Of a DNA stretch of 64,000 bases, positions 22,881 to 34,786 are shown one piece after another (the first letter of the stretch is position 1; every line of letters starts with the position of its first letter). Made by a program: the position numbers and the translations under genes. The DNA is from Lucifuga dentata. Lineage: Eukaryota > Chordata > Actinopteri > Ophidiiformes > Bythitidae. The DNA lies in assembly GCA_014773175.1 (NCBI GenBank), contig VXCM01003559.1:35001-99000 (forward strand), in the 5' to 3' direction. The notes under the pieces are model-generated. The model was not told the DNA's origin, did no database searches, and saw only the letters and a list, made by a program, of their open reading frames with translations.

Positions 22881-24062
22881 AGTTTCGAGCAAAAGTGTGT
22901 CCTTTCCTCCAGAGATTTAACTACTGCTTCCAAGAAGCAGATCAAAATTTGTGTCTAGACAAAAGGAAACTTAAAAAAAAAAACAAATTATGGCTGAAAT
23001 TAAGTTGAAGTCACACNGTGTCTAGACAAAAGGAAACTTAAAAAAAAAAACAAATTATGGCTGAAATTAAGTTGAAGTCACACAGGGTTGGTATCATCAG
23101 GCCACCATAGCAAATTCACATGGGTGTAACCCCTCTAAATGTTCTCTGCTGGACTTCAAATAACTATGCATCTAGAGGAAAAATAACTCCTGAGTGAAAT
23201 GACTTTTATGTTGAGTTTATGCTATTCTTTTTCTTATCATAAGTATTTAATAAGTTAATAGTGAGCTTTTAATCCACCTAGCCTGCTGAAAAATTTTCCT
23301 ATTAGGAACAAAGTGAGGAATTAGGGCTTTGGAGCTGGTCTATCCATTCTGTAACAAATTAAATCACAGAATGGGGCTTAAGGGAAAGAAGGTGATGAAT
23401 TACACCAGATGACTTTGAACACCAATGAAATGGGGCTCAGCGCAAACAACGTGGGCGATTTGAATGTGAAACTCCACCGAGGAGCAGTGAAACAGGCATT
23501 TCAAAAGAGGCTCCTGAAGGGAAGCGAGGAGAAGGCAAAGGAGCCAGAAGAAGAAAGTTAGAGAAGGAGCAAAAAATTTGAGAATATTACAGAAGAAAAG
23601 AAGGCTGGAGCTTATTTAAAGCGTGTCTTGAGGGTGTTTTTGTCTTTTTCAACAAGGACTCCGGTTGAGCACCATCAGGAGGTGCCTGGAGGAGGCCCCA
23701 TCAGATACTATGCAGCATTTTACCTTTCCAAAAACACTTGGATGTAAAAAAAAACTTTTTATAGTTAGGCTTAGCAATATTTTTCTCAACTTATTATGCA
23801 CGATTCTAGTCAGAAATAAACATGACTATTTTCTTTTTTCTTTTATACTGTATGTTTTGTGACTTATAGTTTAGATGAATCGAGTATTTTTTTCATAACA
23901 CTTTCTTAATACACAGAAAATGACACACGAGAACATCGGGTATCGGGAGAAATGCGAAGGCATCATAAGAACATTTTGAACATTTTTCCTGGTAAATTTT
24001 AAAGCTGTTTGAGATGCAGCGAATATGACATATTTTTCCATCAGGACTAAGTCCAAGTCACA
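22881..24062. other. Non-coding stretch with assembly duplication
   Basis: 22951-23016 is repeated exactly after N at 23017. Around 23340-23560 the sequence is less repetitive but no function is visible. Confidence 0.45.
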
Positions 24063-24181
24063 AGTTCAAGTTTATTAATCCATAAAATGGAAATTACTTT
24101 TCTCGTGTCCCCTCACCATTTGGAAAAAAGTTACCATTGGTCTCAGTCAAATTATCTATTGATAATTTGACTGAGACCAAT
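24063..24181. repeat. Perfect 21-bp hairpin with 4-base loop
   Basis: Left arm 24136-24156 (ATTGGTCTCAG...), loop TATT at 24157-24160, right arm 24161-24181 (...CTGAGACCAAT). The arms are perfectly complementary. Just upstream, TTCAAGTTTATTAATCC resembles the start of another dispersed repeat seen at 25384 and 48631. Confidence 0.85.
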
Positions 24182-25383
24182 AATTCACACATAAAAGAAA
24201 AAGCAAACCAGTAATTCACATTAAAAACCAGCAGCGAACAAGATAAAACATCCTAATCTAAAATTGGACAGTAATAAAATTCATTTAAGTTACAATAAAA
24301 CATCCAGTAGGATAAGTAGTAGGACTTTGGCTCTTTGACCACCTTTCTCACACTTAAACCTCTGGTCTGTTTTCCTTTAAGCCTTCACTGAGGACAACAT
24401 TCAATTAAATGGATTCGTCAGCTGTTCTGTAATAGAGTTTTTTGTTTTTTTTTCCTGATGGATCGAATGTTCTCTTATGGCCTCCTTCTCCTGATTAAGT
24501 GTAAATCCTGGGAAAAACACCTGTATAGCTTCAAATGTTCTCAAGTGTCTCTCAGCAGAGAATCCATTTGAGGATCAATTTCGCTTCATTCCCTGAAGCT
24601 GGATGACATCCATGACCAAGTGGATGTTTTGGGGTCTTCTGTTAAGCATCAGCTGTGTCTGCTCTTGTCACTGAGGATGATTCCGTTTATCCTGAAGGAT
24701 CATTCCAACATTGTCCGATCATTTGTTTGGTGACATGAAAGTCACATCACATCACTTCTACACTATATAAAAAAAGCGGTACTGAAACTGAATGATGCAA
24801 AAAAGGCACTTCTGGGCCTTTCTCATCATTTAATCAGAATCAGTTGAGATGTTTACTGTGTTGAGATGGTTACCTACACACACAACTCCCGAGTTTATTC
24901 TCCTTTTAGTGCCTGTAACTAAGTTTAAACCCGGTTCCATGCCGGTGGATGAGCTCCTGCACGCTCTGCAGGGAAAGCTTGATTCATAGGCAAACACAGA
25001 GCAATAAACCTTTGATAGGTAATTTTACTAATAATATACAGCCTCTCATTCAAGTTTGATTATGGACTCAGGGCAGTCATAATTTAGAGCAGCATAAAGA
25101 CAATACAGAACACACAGCGGACCCCATGAGGTGCAGAGGAAGTATTTCATTCGGAGACCGGAGGCTCTTGGCTGCGTGCGGACAGCAGTCACATGGACCA
25201 CAAACTTCTCAGTACTTTAGAACTTTAAACAAGGCGATATTTCAGGTGGAATAAAGCCACTGAGGGAAGATCTCTGAAGTTGTGTCAGTTTTAATGTCGA
25301 CTTACTGTTTAGCGAGTGTTAGCAAGTGGCCAGTCATGATTATGTTGGTTTGATTAAGGAGAATACAAAATTTGAGGAGCTTG
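24182..25383. other. Non-coding stretch
   Basis: Nothing recognised. Confidence 0.45.
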
Positions 25384-25600
25384 TCAAGTCAAGTTTATTT
25401 GTAGCCCCATAACACATACAGTGATTCAAAGGGCTTTACAGGCCCACACATTAACGGTAACCCAGCTCAAGCTCTTTAAGAAGACGAGGAAAAACTCCCT
25501 AGGAAATATAGAAGAAACCTCCGGAGAAACTACTCAAAGAGCGATTCCCTCCTCAAACGGCTACATGTGCAATAGGAGGGACATAAAAACAATGAAACAT
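25384..25600. repeat. Dispersed repeat beginning TCAAGTTTATTTGTA
   Basis: Starts TCAAGTCAAGTTTATTTGTA and includes GGGCTTTACAGG, GGAAAAACTCCCTAGG and GAAGAAACCTCCGGAG, in an order I recognise from a repeat frequent in fish genomes. A shorter copy lies at 48631-48740. Class uncertain. Confidence 0.6.
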
Positions 25601-26414
25601 CAGAACATATATGAAAGATATAAAACAGCACACAAGAAGAAAACCATATAAATATACAATAAAACAATGCAAATATAAGAAACAGAGTAAAACAACTCAG
25701 AAAAAAGAAAGGCAGAGAGAGAGGGAGGAAGAGAGCATAAACATGGATACAAACATATGAACAAACAATGAACATTGCAGCTAGATAATTAACATTTCTC
25801 TCCTCAAACTCCTGGACTGAGCAATATGAAACACCATTTCCTGTGTTAAACCTCAAGCTCTTCTGAACCTATATTAGTTTGTGAATCTGACTCTTCCCAA
25901 GTAGAGGGCAGATATGCAATTGATTAAACAATGGTACATCTGCTCTATATCTACCTGGGCTACCTAAATGTGGCTGAACTTACCGGCGCGTAGCGTGTAG
26001 GAGTAAGCGTATAAAGAGTTTCTGTCGTTCCACCTGTGAGGACTCAAACATGTCTGCAATAGCTGCCATTCACATGCAACTAGACCACATTAACAAATTT
26101 GCACTGAATGAAAAGTTAAGTGCTGAGGTAAGAAACAGTATGATGCTCATAGCAGTTCATATTTTCATATTTAACAAAAGAATGATCTGTCCCTGACCCT
26201 AATCTAGTTGCATCAGTCTCTAAACTTTAATCATGCCGTACCCACACTCTGGTTGCCACTTGAGCATATTAAAAGAATATCACATTTAAAAAAAAAAAAG
26301 AGCCTGATGAAAATGTCTGCATCTGAATAAATACTCTGTAAAAAAACCCATAAAGAACATTATTTATATCCTGGGCCACAGTAAATGAAAAACATGCACT
26401 GAATAGCAAATGAA
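25601..26414. other. Non-coding stretch
   Basis: Purine-rich near 25690-25740. Nothing else recognised. Confidence 0.45.
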
Positions 26415-26418
26415 TTAA

Positions 26419-26808
26419 AACAGGACATATTAAACAGGTTTGTGTGTTTTAATTTGCATTTAGGGCTCCATCTGAAACCTTTGCAATGCTTTAATTAATG
26501 TGACAAAAAGCACATTGATCTACCTTTACTCTCCCTTGTCTGCTCTGATTCCCTCATTAGCCTTGTATTTTGTGTTTCTGTAACCAGATGTGTTACATAT
26601 TGATGTTAACATGGAAATATGGAAGTAAATGATTAGAATGAAAGTTTCAGGGCAGTTCAGGACTTTTGGATTTGGATTTGTGGATACTGGATACAGGCAT
26701 GACCATGACAATTTGTAATATTTGTCAGTGTTTAACACATATTTCCTGCTCTATTACATTATAAAAAGTAATGAAAATAACGAAAACTTTATAGTATGTA
26801 TGTCCCCT
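26419..26808. mobile_element. TTAA-MITE-2 (AGGGGACA type), compact copy
   Basis: TTAA at 26415-26418 and 26809-26812. Left tip AACAGGACATATTAAAC, right tip (reverse complement) AGGGGACATACATACT. Shares internal blocks with the interrupted copy at 17.1-18.8 kb. Non-coding. Confidence 0.65.
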
Positions 26809-26843
26809 TTAAAGGACAGATATCGCTTTGTGTGGCATTTTAA

Positions 26844-27258
26844 CCCTCTGAGGAGTCTTAGGGTTTTTTGAATGTTTACACTACTTTTTATTTTTCTCTT
26901 TTACCACCTTAAATAAATGTTTTTGTCCAAGCGCTTAGTGTCTTTTGTTTCAGCACAACCTCAGCTTTCACACTAAATCATCATGTTTTCACTTTCAGAT
27001 ACTATAAATGTGTGATAGAACAAAGACACACAAAACACACACACACACACACTAAATTTATGTCAGTTTATTATGTCATTTAAAACAGTTTCCCCTTGGT
27101 TCACAGACATAATCTTGATATCATTAGAAAGCTCTGTGTCTCTTCTTAATGGCACTTTTTACACTGTGAGTATACATATTAATAAGCGCAAACAGTGGCT
27201 CACCATCATGATATTGCATGATTTATGTCACAGGACTGCGACAAGTAGCCTCAGAGTG
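26844..27258. mobile_element. piggyBac-like non-autonomous element
   Basis: TTAA at 26840-26843 and 27259-27262. Tips are CCCTCTGAGG on the left and, reverse-complemented, CACTCTGAGG on the right (9 of 10 match). The CCC start and TTAA target are typical of the piggyBac superfamily. No coding capacity. It contains a short (CA)n at about 27036-27052. A piggyBac transposase relic lies 30 kb away, but no link is shown. Confidence 0.6.
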
Positions 27259-27262
27259 TTAA

Positions 27263-27995
27263 GGCCAAGGCCTAACTTTTGGCTTTATCAAACTTTGTCA
27301 GGGCATAAACACAACATGTCAGGCTCAAAAAGACAAAATCTGTGCCAGTTACATGAAAAACTATATATATATTGCAGTAGTCTTTACTATTTTAACTGAA
27401 TCTGTACAAAACTACACAATTATGACAATTACTGCATTCTGCTGTAATAACTGTATACAAAATAAGTATATTATAAGGTGGAGCCCCTCCCTCCAAATGT
27501 ATTCACACATCAGTAAGAGGTTACGATAGAAAAAGATGCAGTCTATTAAGGAAAAAAAAAAAGTTAAGGATATATGCTTTTGCCTTATAATCTCCTCCAG
27601 GCAGCTGAGGGTAACAGCAGCATTTAAAGAGGCTGTACCTTGGTGTGTACTTATGAGTGAGGTTGATGTATAATGTGGCTCAGCATTTAAGCTTGTGAGT
27701 GCTGGGGAGTAAAGGCAGCTGTGTTTGGTCAGAGGTGGACTACGGATGATAGTAACAGGACTCTCACCGTTTGGCCTTTTCATAATGAGGCCAAATGTTT
27801 GGACTCCAGTTAACAGCCATCTTTTTATCTGCCTGACTCCTCCTCTTCTATGGCTCTCACAGCCACTCTGCCTTTTTATCAGCCTGGAAAGATTACCTCT
27901 CTATGCATTAGCAATACTCAAAGCTGCCATTCCTCTCCATGAAGCTATATTCTGAAACAACCTGCAACTTTATTTTAGAGCTGCACACACAATAA
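27263..27995. other. Non-coding stretch
   Basis: A 123-residue minus-strand frame (27412-27783) is unrecognised. No repeat identified. Confidence 0.4.
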
Positions 27996-28725
27996 GGCTG
28001 GATTTACACCACCACGTACATGTGACCTGATTCTAATCTTTTGCTCACGTGTGACACGTATCATATACACTTCCTGAAGATGTAAGTTATAAAAAGCCAC
28101 ATGGAATCAGTTATTTTTAGATCCCTTTTGGGCTACTTGCCTATGTGGACATAAATTGAATACATATGGGATATCTGCCAATGAGACTGTGATCTAAACA
28201 TACAGATAGGAATTTCCTTCCCATTCCGACTCCTATGTAACATTTTAACTTATCCGCAATGATCAAATATGATGACCACTCTTTGTAAACAAAAATGGAG
28301 GATATATGGTTTATATCAGACATATTGATATGTGTTTATGTAATAATTCTTATTACACACTAACAGTCACCACAGTTCAACTCCGCCCGCTTCTCCTCCA
28401 TGATCGCCCAACAAAAATATGTGTCCTGATGGGAGAGATTAATGCTCACACAACATATCAAATTTTCTCTCCGCATTAGAAAGTTGCTAACCCTCTGATC
28501 ATACATAATAGTTCTCTCATCTTCATCTATTCATAGTTTCTTTACATTCATCCCAGAAATGTGTGCATGTGCAGCTGCATCCGTGGTGCTTCAGGTCAAA
28601 GCTGTGGAAATGCAGGTGTCGGATTCGAGCCGCTTAAAAAAGAAAATGTAAATACGCCAAACAAAAAATTGAATATAGGCAAAACATCGGAATCGAGCAT
28701 CAAGACTTGGCATGTAAATCCAGCC
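27996..28725. mobile_element. DNA transposon with 13-bp perfect terminal inverted repeats
   Basis: GGCTGGATTTACA at 27996-28008 and its exact complement at 28713-28725. Similarity continues inward, imperfectly, for about 50 bases (TGATTCTAATCTTTTGC on the left against CGATTCCGATGTTTTGCC on the right). No target duplication is clear and no transposase is present. Superfamily unknown. Confidence 0.55.
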
Positions 28726-28879
28726 AATGCACAGCTTCAGAAGCAGGTTGGGCGAATGCTGACAGATGTACGTCTCTCAGCTGGTAAAAATAAATCAAAG
28801 TGACACTGTAAAATTGACACACGCCTCGGTAACGGAGTCTAAGTACAGTATATGAGTGTTTGCGGGGGTCAGCATCCAT

Positions 28880-29060
28880 ATTTTGAGGGAAAATGGAAGG
28901 CATGCCAGATGGGGGACATGCTGTATCATAAAAAGCATGTCTATCAACAGATGTACAGGCATTTACTTTGAAGGGCATTAAGTAATTAATGACTTTTATC
29001 AGGCTGTTTCTGTATCCGTTTAATGCATCAGCGGTGACAGCTGCCTTTCTGCTGCAGCGT
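28880..29060. promoter_or_regulatory. Possible conserved non-coding element
   Basis: Non-repetitive block holding AAGTAATTAATGACTTTTAT (homeodomain-like core), CAACAGATG (E-box) and GGTGACAGCTGCC (overlapping TGACAG and CAGCTG sites). Suggestive of an enhancer. Conservation is untested. Confidence 0.22.
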
Positions 29061-29880
29061 ATGGTGTCCTGTAAAGGACAGAAACACGAAGGTCTCATTT
29101 ACACAATAGAGTGGAATTGGCTTGTTAATGGCAGCAGTGATGCGACAGAAGTGGAAAGCAAAGAGATGATATAGAGGAGCTGAAGTGGCCCAAAGCCATT
29201 ATCTCTGTCTGAGAGGCATGGAGATTTCACGTAATAACAGCTGACAATGTATTTATCATTGCTGTTAATCATTTTAAAACCTTAAAAACTTTGCTTCATC
29301 ACAATGTTTTATATCTGCATGTACTTTATGTTTGACCATCAGGTTAACAGCATGAGAGCCAGCAAAGCCAAGCTAAACCATGCCAGAAGTTTAATATTTA
29401 TTAACTTGCAAAATTTATATTAGAATTCATCAAAGCATGATTCTGTTCTATAGATGATCATTGGTGAATGCCTGAATTCATAAATGTTCTATTTATGGCT
29501 CCATACAATGACGATGCCTAGAAGTCACCATTGTATTTGCAGGTTTGCATGTTTTATTTTTAAACTACAAACTGCATGCTTTCCATCAATGTCAACATTG
29601 TATAACAGTTTTTTTGAGGGATTTTTTCTACCTTCCAAGCAACTTTTGGTTCAGTTCACTGTGACAATCAACTTGCAAAGACTTTCTTAAGATGGTTGCC
29701 ATAACAACTTGCCATTCATCTTTGCAGATTGTCATCAGATTTATCAAAACCTGATGAAAGCCAGCGAGTATGAGTATTTGAATACTTTGAATATATAAGA
29801 GAGAAAACCCCTCAGAGTTTGTGTGAATGTTGTGTTGGGGTGGAGCAGCAGCCAAGCTATTTCATATCCTGTTTATCCTG
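29061..29880. other. Non-coding stretch, possible MITE scrap
   Basis: At 29616-29700, TTTTTTCTACCTTCCAAGCA and ACAATCAACTTGC vaguely follow the interior of TTAA-MITE-1. This may be a very old fragment. Confidence 0.35.
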
Positions 29881-30383
29881 TTGTTACGCCCCGGCCTCGG
29901 GGAAACCAGGACGCCACATAAAATGAGACTTCCCTCTCTCCATGATCCTGGAAAATGACATGCAACTGCATGATTTAGCCCCTGACATTTATTTTTAGTC
30001 AAACACAGAGTTTTTAGACCTCAGGGAGGGAATTAACCAAACTAACAAACAAAACTAAATTATGCCTGTTCTTATCTAACAAAATAAAGAAACAAAATTC
30101 CAAGAACCTATTCTATCACAAAACAGGAGAAAACCAATATCAAACAAAATGGGGATTCCCATCCTACAGCTCCCAGGGCTGAAACAAATTGACATTAGTC
30201 AAATGAACAATGTGGTGCAGATGATCCACAACAGCAAGCCGGCTGACTGGAGGAACAGGAAGAGGAGGGCTCACAGGAAGTGGCAGGCTTCATAACCTCC
30301 ACCTCAGCATGAGAGAACCAATCACAGGACAGGAACCATTTAGACAATCACATCAACACATCTGCTGCTCATCACCGTTCAAC

Positions 30384-30433
<50 letters not shown>

Positions 30434-30470
30434 ACACAGCACACTAGTGGGAGGGACCCACAACGTGTCA
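29881..30470. repeat. Probable dispersed repeat, class unknown
   Basis: GC-richer block starting TGTTACGCCCCGGCCTCGGG near 29881 and ending near GGGAGGGACCCACAACG, with a (GA)n run at 30388-30430. The texture and several phrases resemble a repeat seen in other fish, but there is no second copy in this window to prove it. Confidence 0.35.
30388..30430. repeat. (AG)n microsatellite
   Basis: Uninterrupted AG run of about 21 units. Confidence 0.95.
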
Positions 30471-30609
30471 TATCAAAGGTTTCTCAATAATACACAATCA
30501 AAACATAAGACTCAGGGTCATTGACAAGCACAATCACTGTAAAAACCCATTAATAATAAAGCTGTGTTATTTTATTCCTGTCTTTCCTTTCCTTACTTTT
30601 GCAAATTAA

Positions 30610-30941
30610 AGGACCATACCACTCATTTTGCATCTTTGAGCCTAATATATTCAATTTTCATACATGTTACGTTACTGACAATCAATTCTTAAAGGATAAA
30701 ACCATATTTCAGCTTTCCTGATCTTTTGCAAAATCTCTTAATTTTTCAAAATCAAATATTCAAGTGATACACCCACCTTAAAAATCCATGTTTCGCCTGC
30801 TAATAGTTACACAGCCTTATGAAGTCATGGTCCTTTAAATTTTTCAATAAATGCAGGTCTTCTTTTGGGACTATTTTCCCCGGTGGAGACATACATTCAT
30901 TCTGCAGTTTTTATTGCACTTAAATGCTAAAATAACGTAAC

Positions 30942-30996
<55 letters not shown>

Positions 30997-31172
30997 NNNN
31001 NNNNNNNNNNNNNNNNNNNNNNNNNNNNNNNNNNTGGAGGTCTGGAAGGTAGGAAAAACATTTTTAATTCACCGTTCCAGTAGTATGCTTTGGGAAATGA
31101 TTGTCAGTAACTTTACATGTATGAGAATTGAATATATTAGGCTCGAACATGCAAAATAAGTGGTATGGTCCT
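30610..31172 (-). mobile_element. TTAA-MITE-1 subfamily A, copy 10 (contains a sequence gap)
   Basis: TTAA at 30606-30609 and 31173-31176. Left tip AGGACCATACCACTC, right tip GTGGTATGGTCCT. The interior runs into a poly-A tract of more than 50 bases followed by 38 N (30997-31034), then resumes at GGAGGTCTGGAAGGTAGGAA. The gap sits at the same internal homopolymer that is expanded in other copies. Confidence 0.92.
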
Positions 31173-31176
31173 TTAA

Positions 31177-32393
31177 CATTTGACCGTCTAAATTTACCCG
31201 ATTACGCAACCACAAAAGGCTTGAGTGGGAGTTTTGCAGCCAGCTCAGACCTGATGCAGCAGGTCAGTCAGAATGGAGCAGGCAGACGCCACCTAAAATG
31301 TCTGTTTCCACTCAGTCTGCACAGTGCTGCTGCAGCAAGGGAGAGAATGTGTTTTGTTATTTTTTTCTCATTAAGGCATTAGAAAAGCTTCAGAATAGAC
31401 CCTAAATAAAAAAAATAAGACGATGGAAATCTGTAGATCCCTTTTAATCTCAGTTTTGAACTCATTTCCTTTGGTAAATTTGCTTGATCAACAGGTGCCC
31501 CTAGTGGGCGTTTCGAGTAATTACCCAATTTCAACAGAACTGGCTGGAAAGCTTCAATGTTTCAGCAAGGCTTCATCTCCACATTAATGCATTTTGTAAG
31601 TGGCAAAATTCCTTGTAAATATTAAACTGATCAATCAAGCAGACTATATTAATCATATAACCCGGCACTTGCAACCCTTGAAATACGACTGGAGATACTC
31701 CACAGATGAAAGTGAAGATGAAAGGAACTGAAATATTAATATACAGTTCATATGCAGGAAGGTTGCACTGAAAAGGTATACATTTAGCTTAATTGAGTGA
31801 TTAAAGTTGCATTACTGCACCTTAATTATCTCCTCACCGAGCCTCAGTTATTTTTAAAACAGAAGAGAGGATGCAACAGTCAGCCTTGATCTCAGTTGTT
31901 TTAGGTTGTAAAGCAGTTTCTGAGTCAGATCATGTCTTTACTGCAGACAGCACACCTCTTTATTAACTTAAATTCCACAAATTGACGGCAGCACTTCATG
32001 TTACATGGTATTTTTAGCTGGTGGTACTGTGTATTGCGCAAGTTTTCCATCTTGCCACCCATCAGCAAAGCAATCGCATTCTAAAACACTTTCAGGCTAG
32101 AAGAAAAGACATCGTTTGCAGTGCAGAAAGAGGTACGCAGCAGAACAAAGAGGAAAAAAAGCAGAAGAGAGAAAAGAACAGAACAAAAATGTTGTGAGAT
32201 GAAGCAGAACTTCAGTTTTATCACAGAAAAACCAACAACATTTAAAGAGATCTGTCCAAATTACAGCTGCTGATTCCTCAAGCGCTTGTCTGAATTTGGA
32301 CTCTGCCCCTCCACTCTCACATAAAAGTCAGACACACGCCTCCAGCACTGAAGGGGTACAGTAGTTTTATTACTATTATCTGCCTTCTCAGTG
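31177..32393. other. Non-coding stretch
   Basis: No repeat or gene recognised. Around 31786-31860 it is AT-rich with TTAATTATC homeodomain-like motifs. Confidence 0.45.
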
Positions 32394-32397
32394 TTAA

Positions 32398-32883
32398 AGG
32401 ACCACATCGTCAATTTTGCGTGCTTACCAAATCCCTTAATCTTTCAAAATCAAATAGTCAGATGATACAACCGACTAAAAATTGAATGTTTTGCCTGCTA
32501 ACACATATATCAGAATGTAGAAGGTCTATTTAATTTCTGGGTAAAGCCATCATCTCCTGGGACTATATTACCTGGCGGAGATATACATTTTCTTTCTATG
32601 GTTCCGATGGACCAGCTAAATAAAGTTACTTTGGCAAAACATTCAATAGCCGTCTTGTTTGCAGTGTTGTACTTCTTATCTCAAGTACGTTTCAAGTCTC
32701 TAAAAGTTGATTTTAATAATGTACTAGAATGAATTGAAACCAATGGCAGTCTGGAAGGTAGGAAAAACAATTCAAATATTTACCGCTCCAGTAGTATATT
32801 TTCAGAAATGTTTGTTAATAATGTAACTTGTAACTTGGTTATATATATTGGGTTCAAACATGCAAAATTGCTGGTATGGTCCT
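32398..32883 (-). mobile_element. TTAA-MITE-1 subfamily B, copy 11 (short left arm)
   Basis: TTAA at 32394-32397 and 32884-32887. Left tip AGGACCACATCGTC, right tip TGCTGGTATGGTCCT. About 70 bases of the left inverted repeat are missing (GCGTGCTTACCAAATCCC joins the tip directly to the interior). Confidence 0.88.
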
Positions 32884-32887
32884 TTAA

Positions 32888-33789
32888 ACCAAATCCACCA
32901 TTTTTAAAGATGAGAACATATTGAATGATAAGTTCTGAACCCATCATTGAAACATCTTACTCATAGCGGTTGAATTTGTTTTATTTTTGTGTATAATCTT
33001 CTATGCTGAAGGGATTTAATCTCGGATTTATCCTCCACAGCTGATATGATGTCATCATCATCTGAGGCCAAACAGGTTCCAGCTGAAGCCTTTTCCATGT
33101 TTGGGAAGAGGTGAAAGTCTGAGGGATCAAATCGTGTGTGTGGGCCACGGAAAAGTGGTTATCAAGTACATAATCACCCCATGTTGGCCTTGTTTGTCCA
33201 TCTTGTACAACTCACACAACATATACGAAGTACGCCTGTTGTGTCATCTATTAGCTAAATTAAAGCAGCACCCAGGAATTATATTACCTTCATTAAAATG
33301 CTACAGCCAACTCTGGAGCAATGGACATAGACTGAAAGAAGCAAACTACATGGAAAATATTACTGCAAGTCTACAATTGAAAATGGATTCATACTTGGAA
33401 AGATGGAACACAGCTATATTCTACTCGACAAAACGAATGGCTTACGCAGGGACAGTGTGAAGACAATTTCTGTGTTACCGCAAAATTACAGTTTTGAGGG
33501 GTGAATCGAATTATTTAAGTATAGGCATATGTCTGTAACTAAATTCAGTTGTAATTTCACTTAAACAGAACACATGCCTCGTGAAGATTAATGAGCCCTT
33601 CAGCTTTTCCCTTTTTTCTATCCTTTCTTGTTTTCTGTTTGTCTTGTTGGTTTATAAGTATACAACACATGCAGGTGTTGCGTGGCGAAACAAAAATGTC
33701 ATGAAAATATGGGATTTCGGTTTGCAATTGTTCTTGTGTTCTTTCAATGAAAGTTCAAAATGAAAAAAAAAAAACATGCTTTGTAGCAT
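32888..33789. other. Non-coding stretch
   Basis: Holds a 119-residue plus-strand frame (33101-33460). It is unrecognised, with composition like random AT-rich sequence. Confidence 0.4.
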
Positions 33790-34290
33790 TTTTTACCACC
33801 TTATTTGTCAGGCTCAAAACTTATCAATCAGCCCTTGTAGCTCAGCGATCTTCTCCCACTGCTGCACAATACACAAAGAGCTCTTGTTAAATTCATCTCC
33901 GGTGAGCGATGATACCTTGACCTTATATTCTGATTAAACAATTTGTTCTACAGCGATAATGACACGGGGGCGAATCTTATTCACCAGCTCACTAGCATCA
34001 CTATTACCTCATGTGTTTTTCACTCATACAGCCATCCTTCAGCAGAGTTTGAGTCATCAGCACCTGGGCGAGCAGTCATTGAGTTGGTGCTATTGATTGA
34101 CCACCTTATTAAACCCTAAAAGACATATTATGTGGTCATGTAGTGCTGCGAGACAGTAAAAATTTAATGAGCCTTTAAATAGCTTGTAGTTTAAAAATTG
34201 ATGGAGACCCAGTAGGGGATTGTGAAGTGGCAGAAGTAGCTGAAGGCATAACCCTGCATATAGGTTTTGATCATCCCTCAATGGCGAGTT
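33790..34290. promoter_or_regulatory. Possible conserved non-coding element
   Basis: About 500 bases free of simple repeats, with motifs such as CTATTGATTGACCACC and AATTTAATGAGCC. No coding frame. Only the texture suggests constraint. Confidence 0.15.
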
Positions 34291-34750
34291 GTAGCATTAA
34301 AGGATGGTTCCGTAGAGATTTGTAGTGGATAAATTGTGCTTTATAAAAGTCTCATTATTGTGTGGATCTGCTCGAGTGGATAAATGGTTCTTTATTGCTG
34401 TTTAAGGGATCATTAGCAGTTCCAAGTAGCATCCAGTGGTTCCACATAGAACCAGAATGTTCCTGGCTTTGAGTGTTATCAATATATCCTCAGTTGATAA
34501 AAGTCAATTATATGTCAGTGGTGAACAGGTCTGAAGCCTACAGTTCTAAAGTGGAACTTTTAGAGCAGGAATATTTTAATATTTTTTAACCATAATTTAG
34601 CTTTCAAATGGCATGATTAGACTGTCAGTTTTTGCACATGTTGTAAGTTTTATATTTTATTTTGTACAGAAAGCCAACAGGAATCATCACAAGGTAATCT
34701 ATGATTCCTGAGGCAGTTTGTCTCCTTAACCTCAGCACCCCCTCCCCCCC

Positions 34751-34751
<1 letters not shown>
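34291..34751. other. Non-coding stretch
   Basis: Nothing recognised. Confidence 0.45.

Positions 34752-34782
<31 letters not shown>
34752..34782. repeat. (AC)n microsatellite
   Basis: About 15 AC units. Confidence 0.95.

Positions 34783-34786
<4 letters not shown>

Noticed and set aside
27412..27783. 123-residue minus-strand frame
   Set aside because: No domain recognised. Low-complexity hydrophobic stretches suggest AT-rich chance sequence.
33101..33460. 119-residue plus-strand frame
   Set aside because: No recognisable domain, AT-driven composition, no splice context. Compatible with chance.
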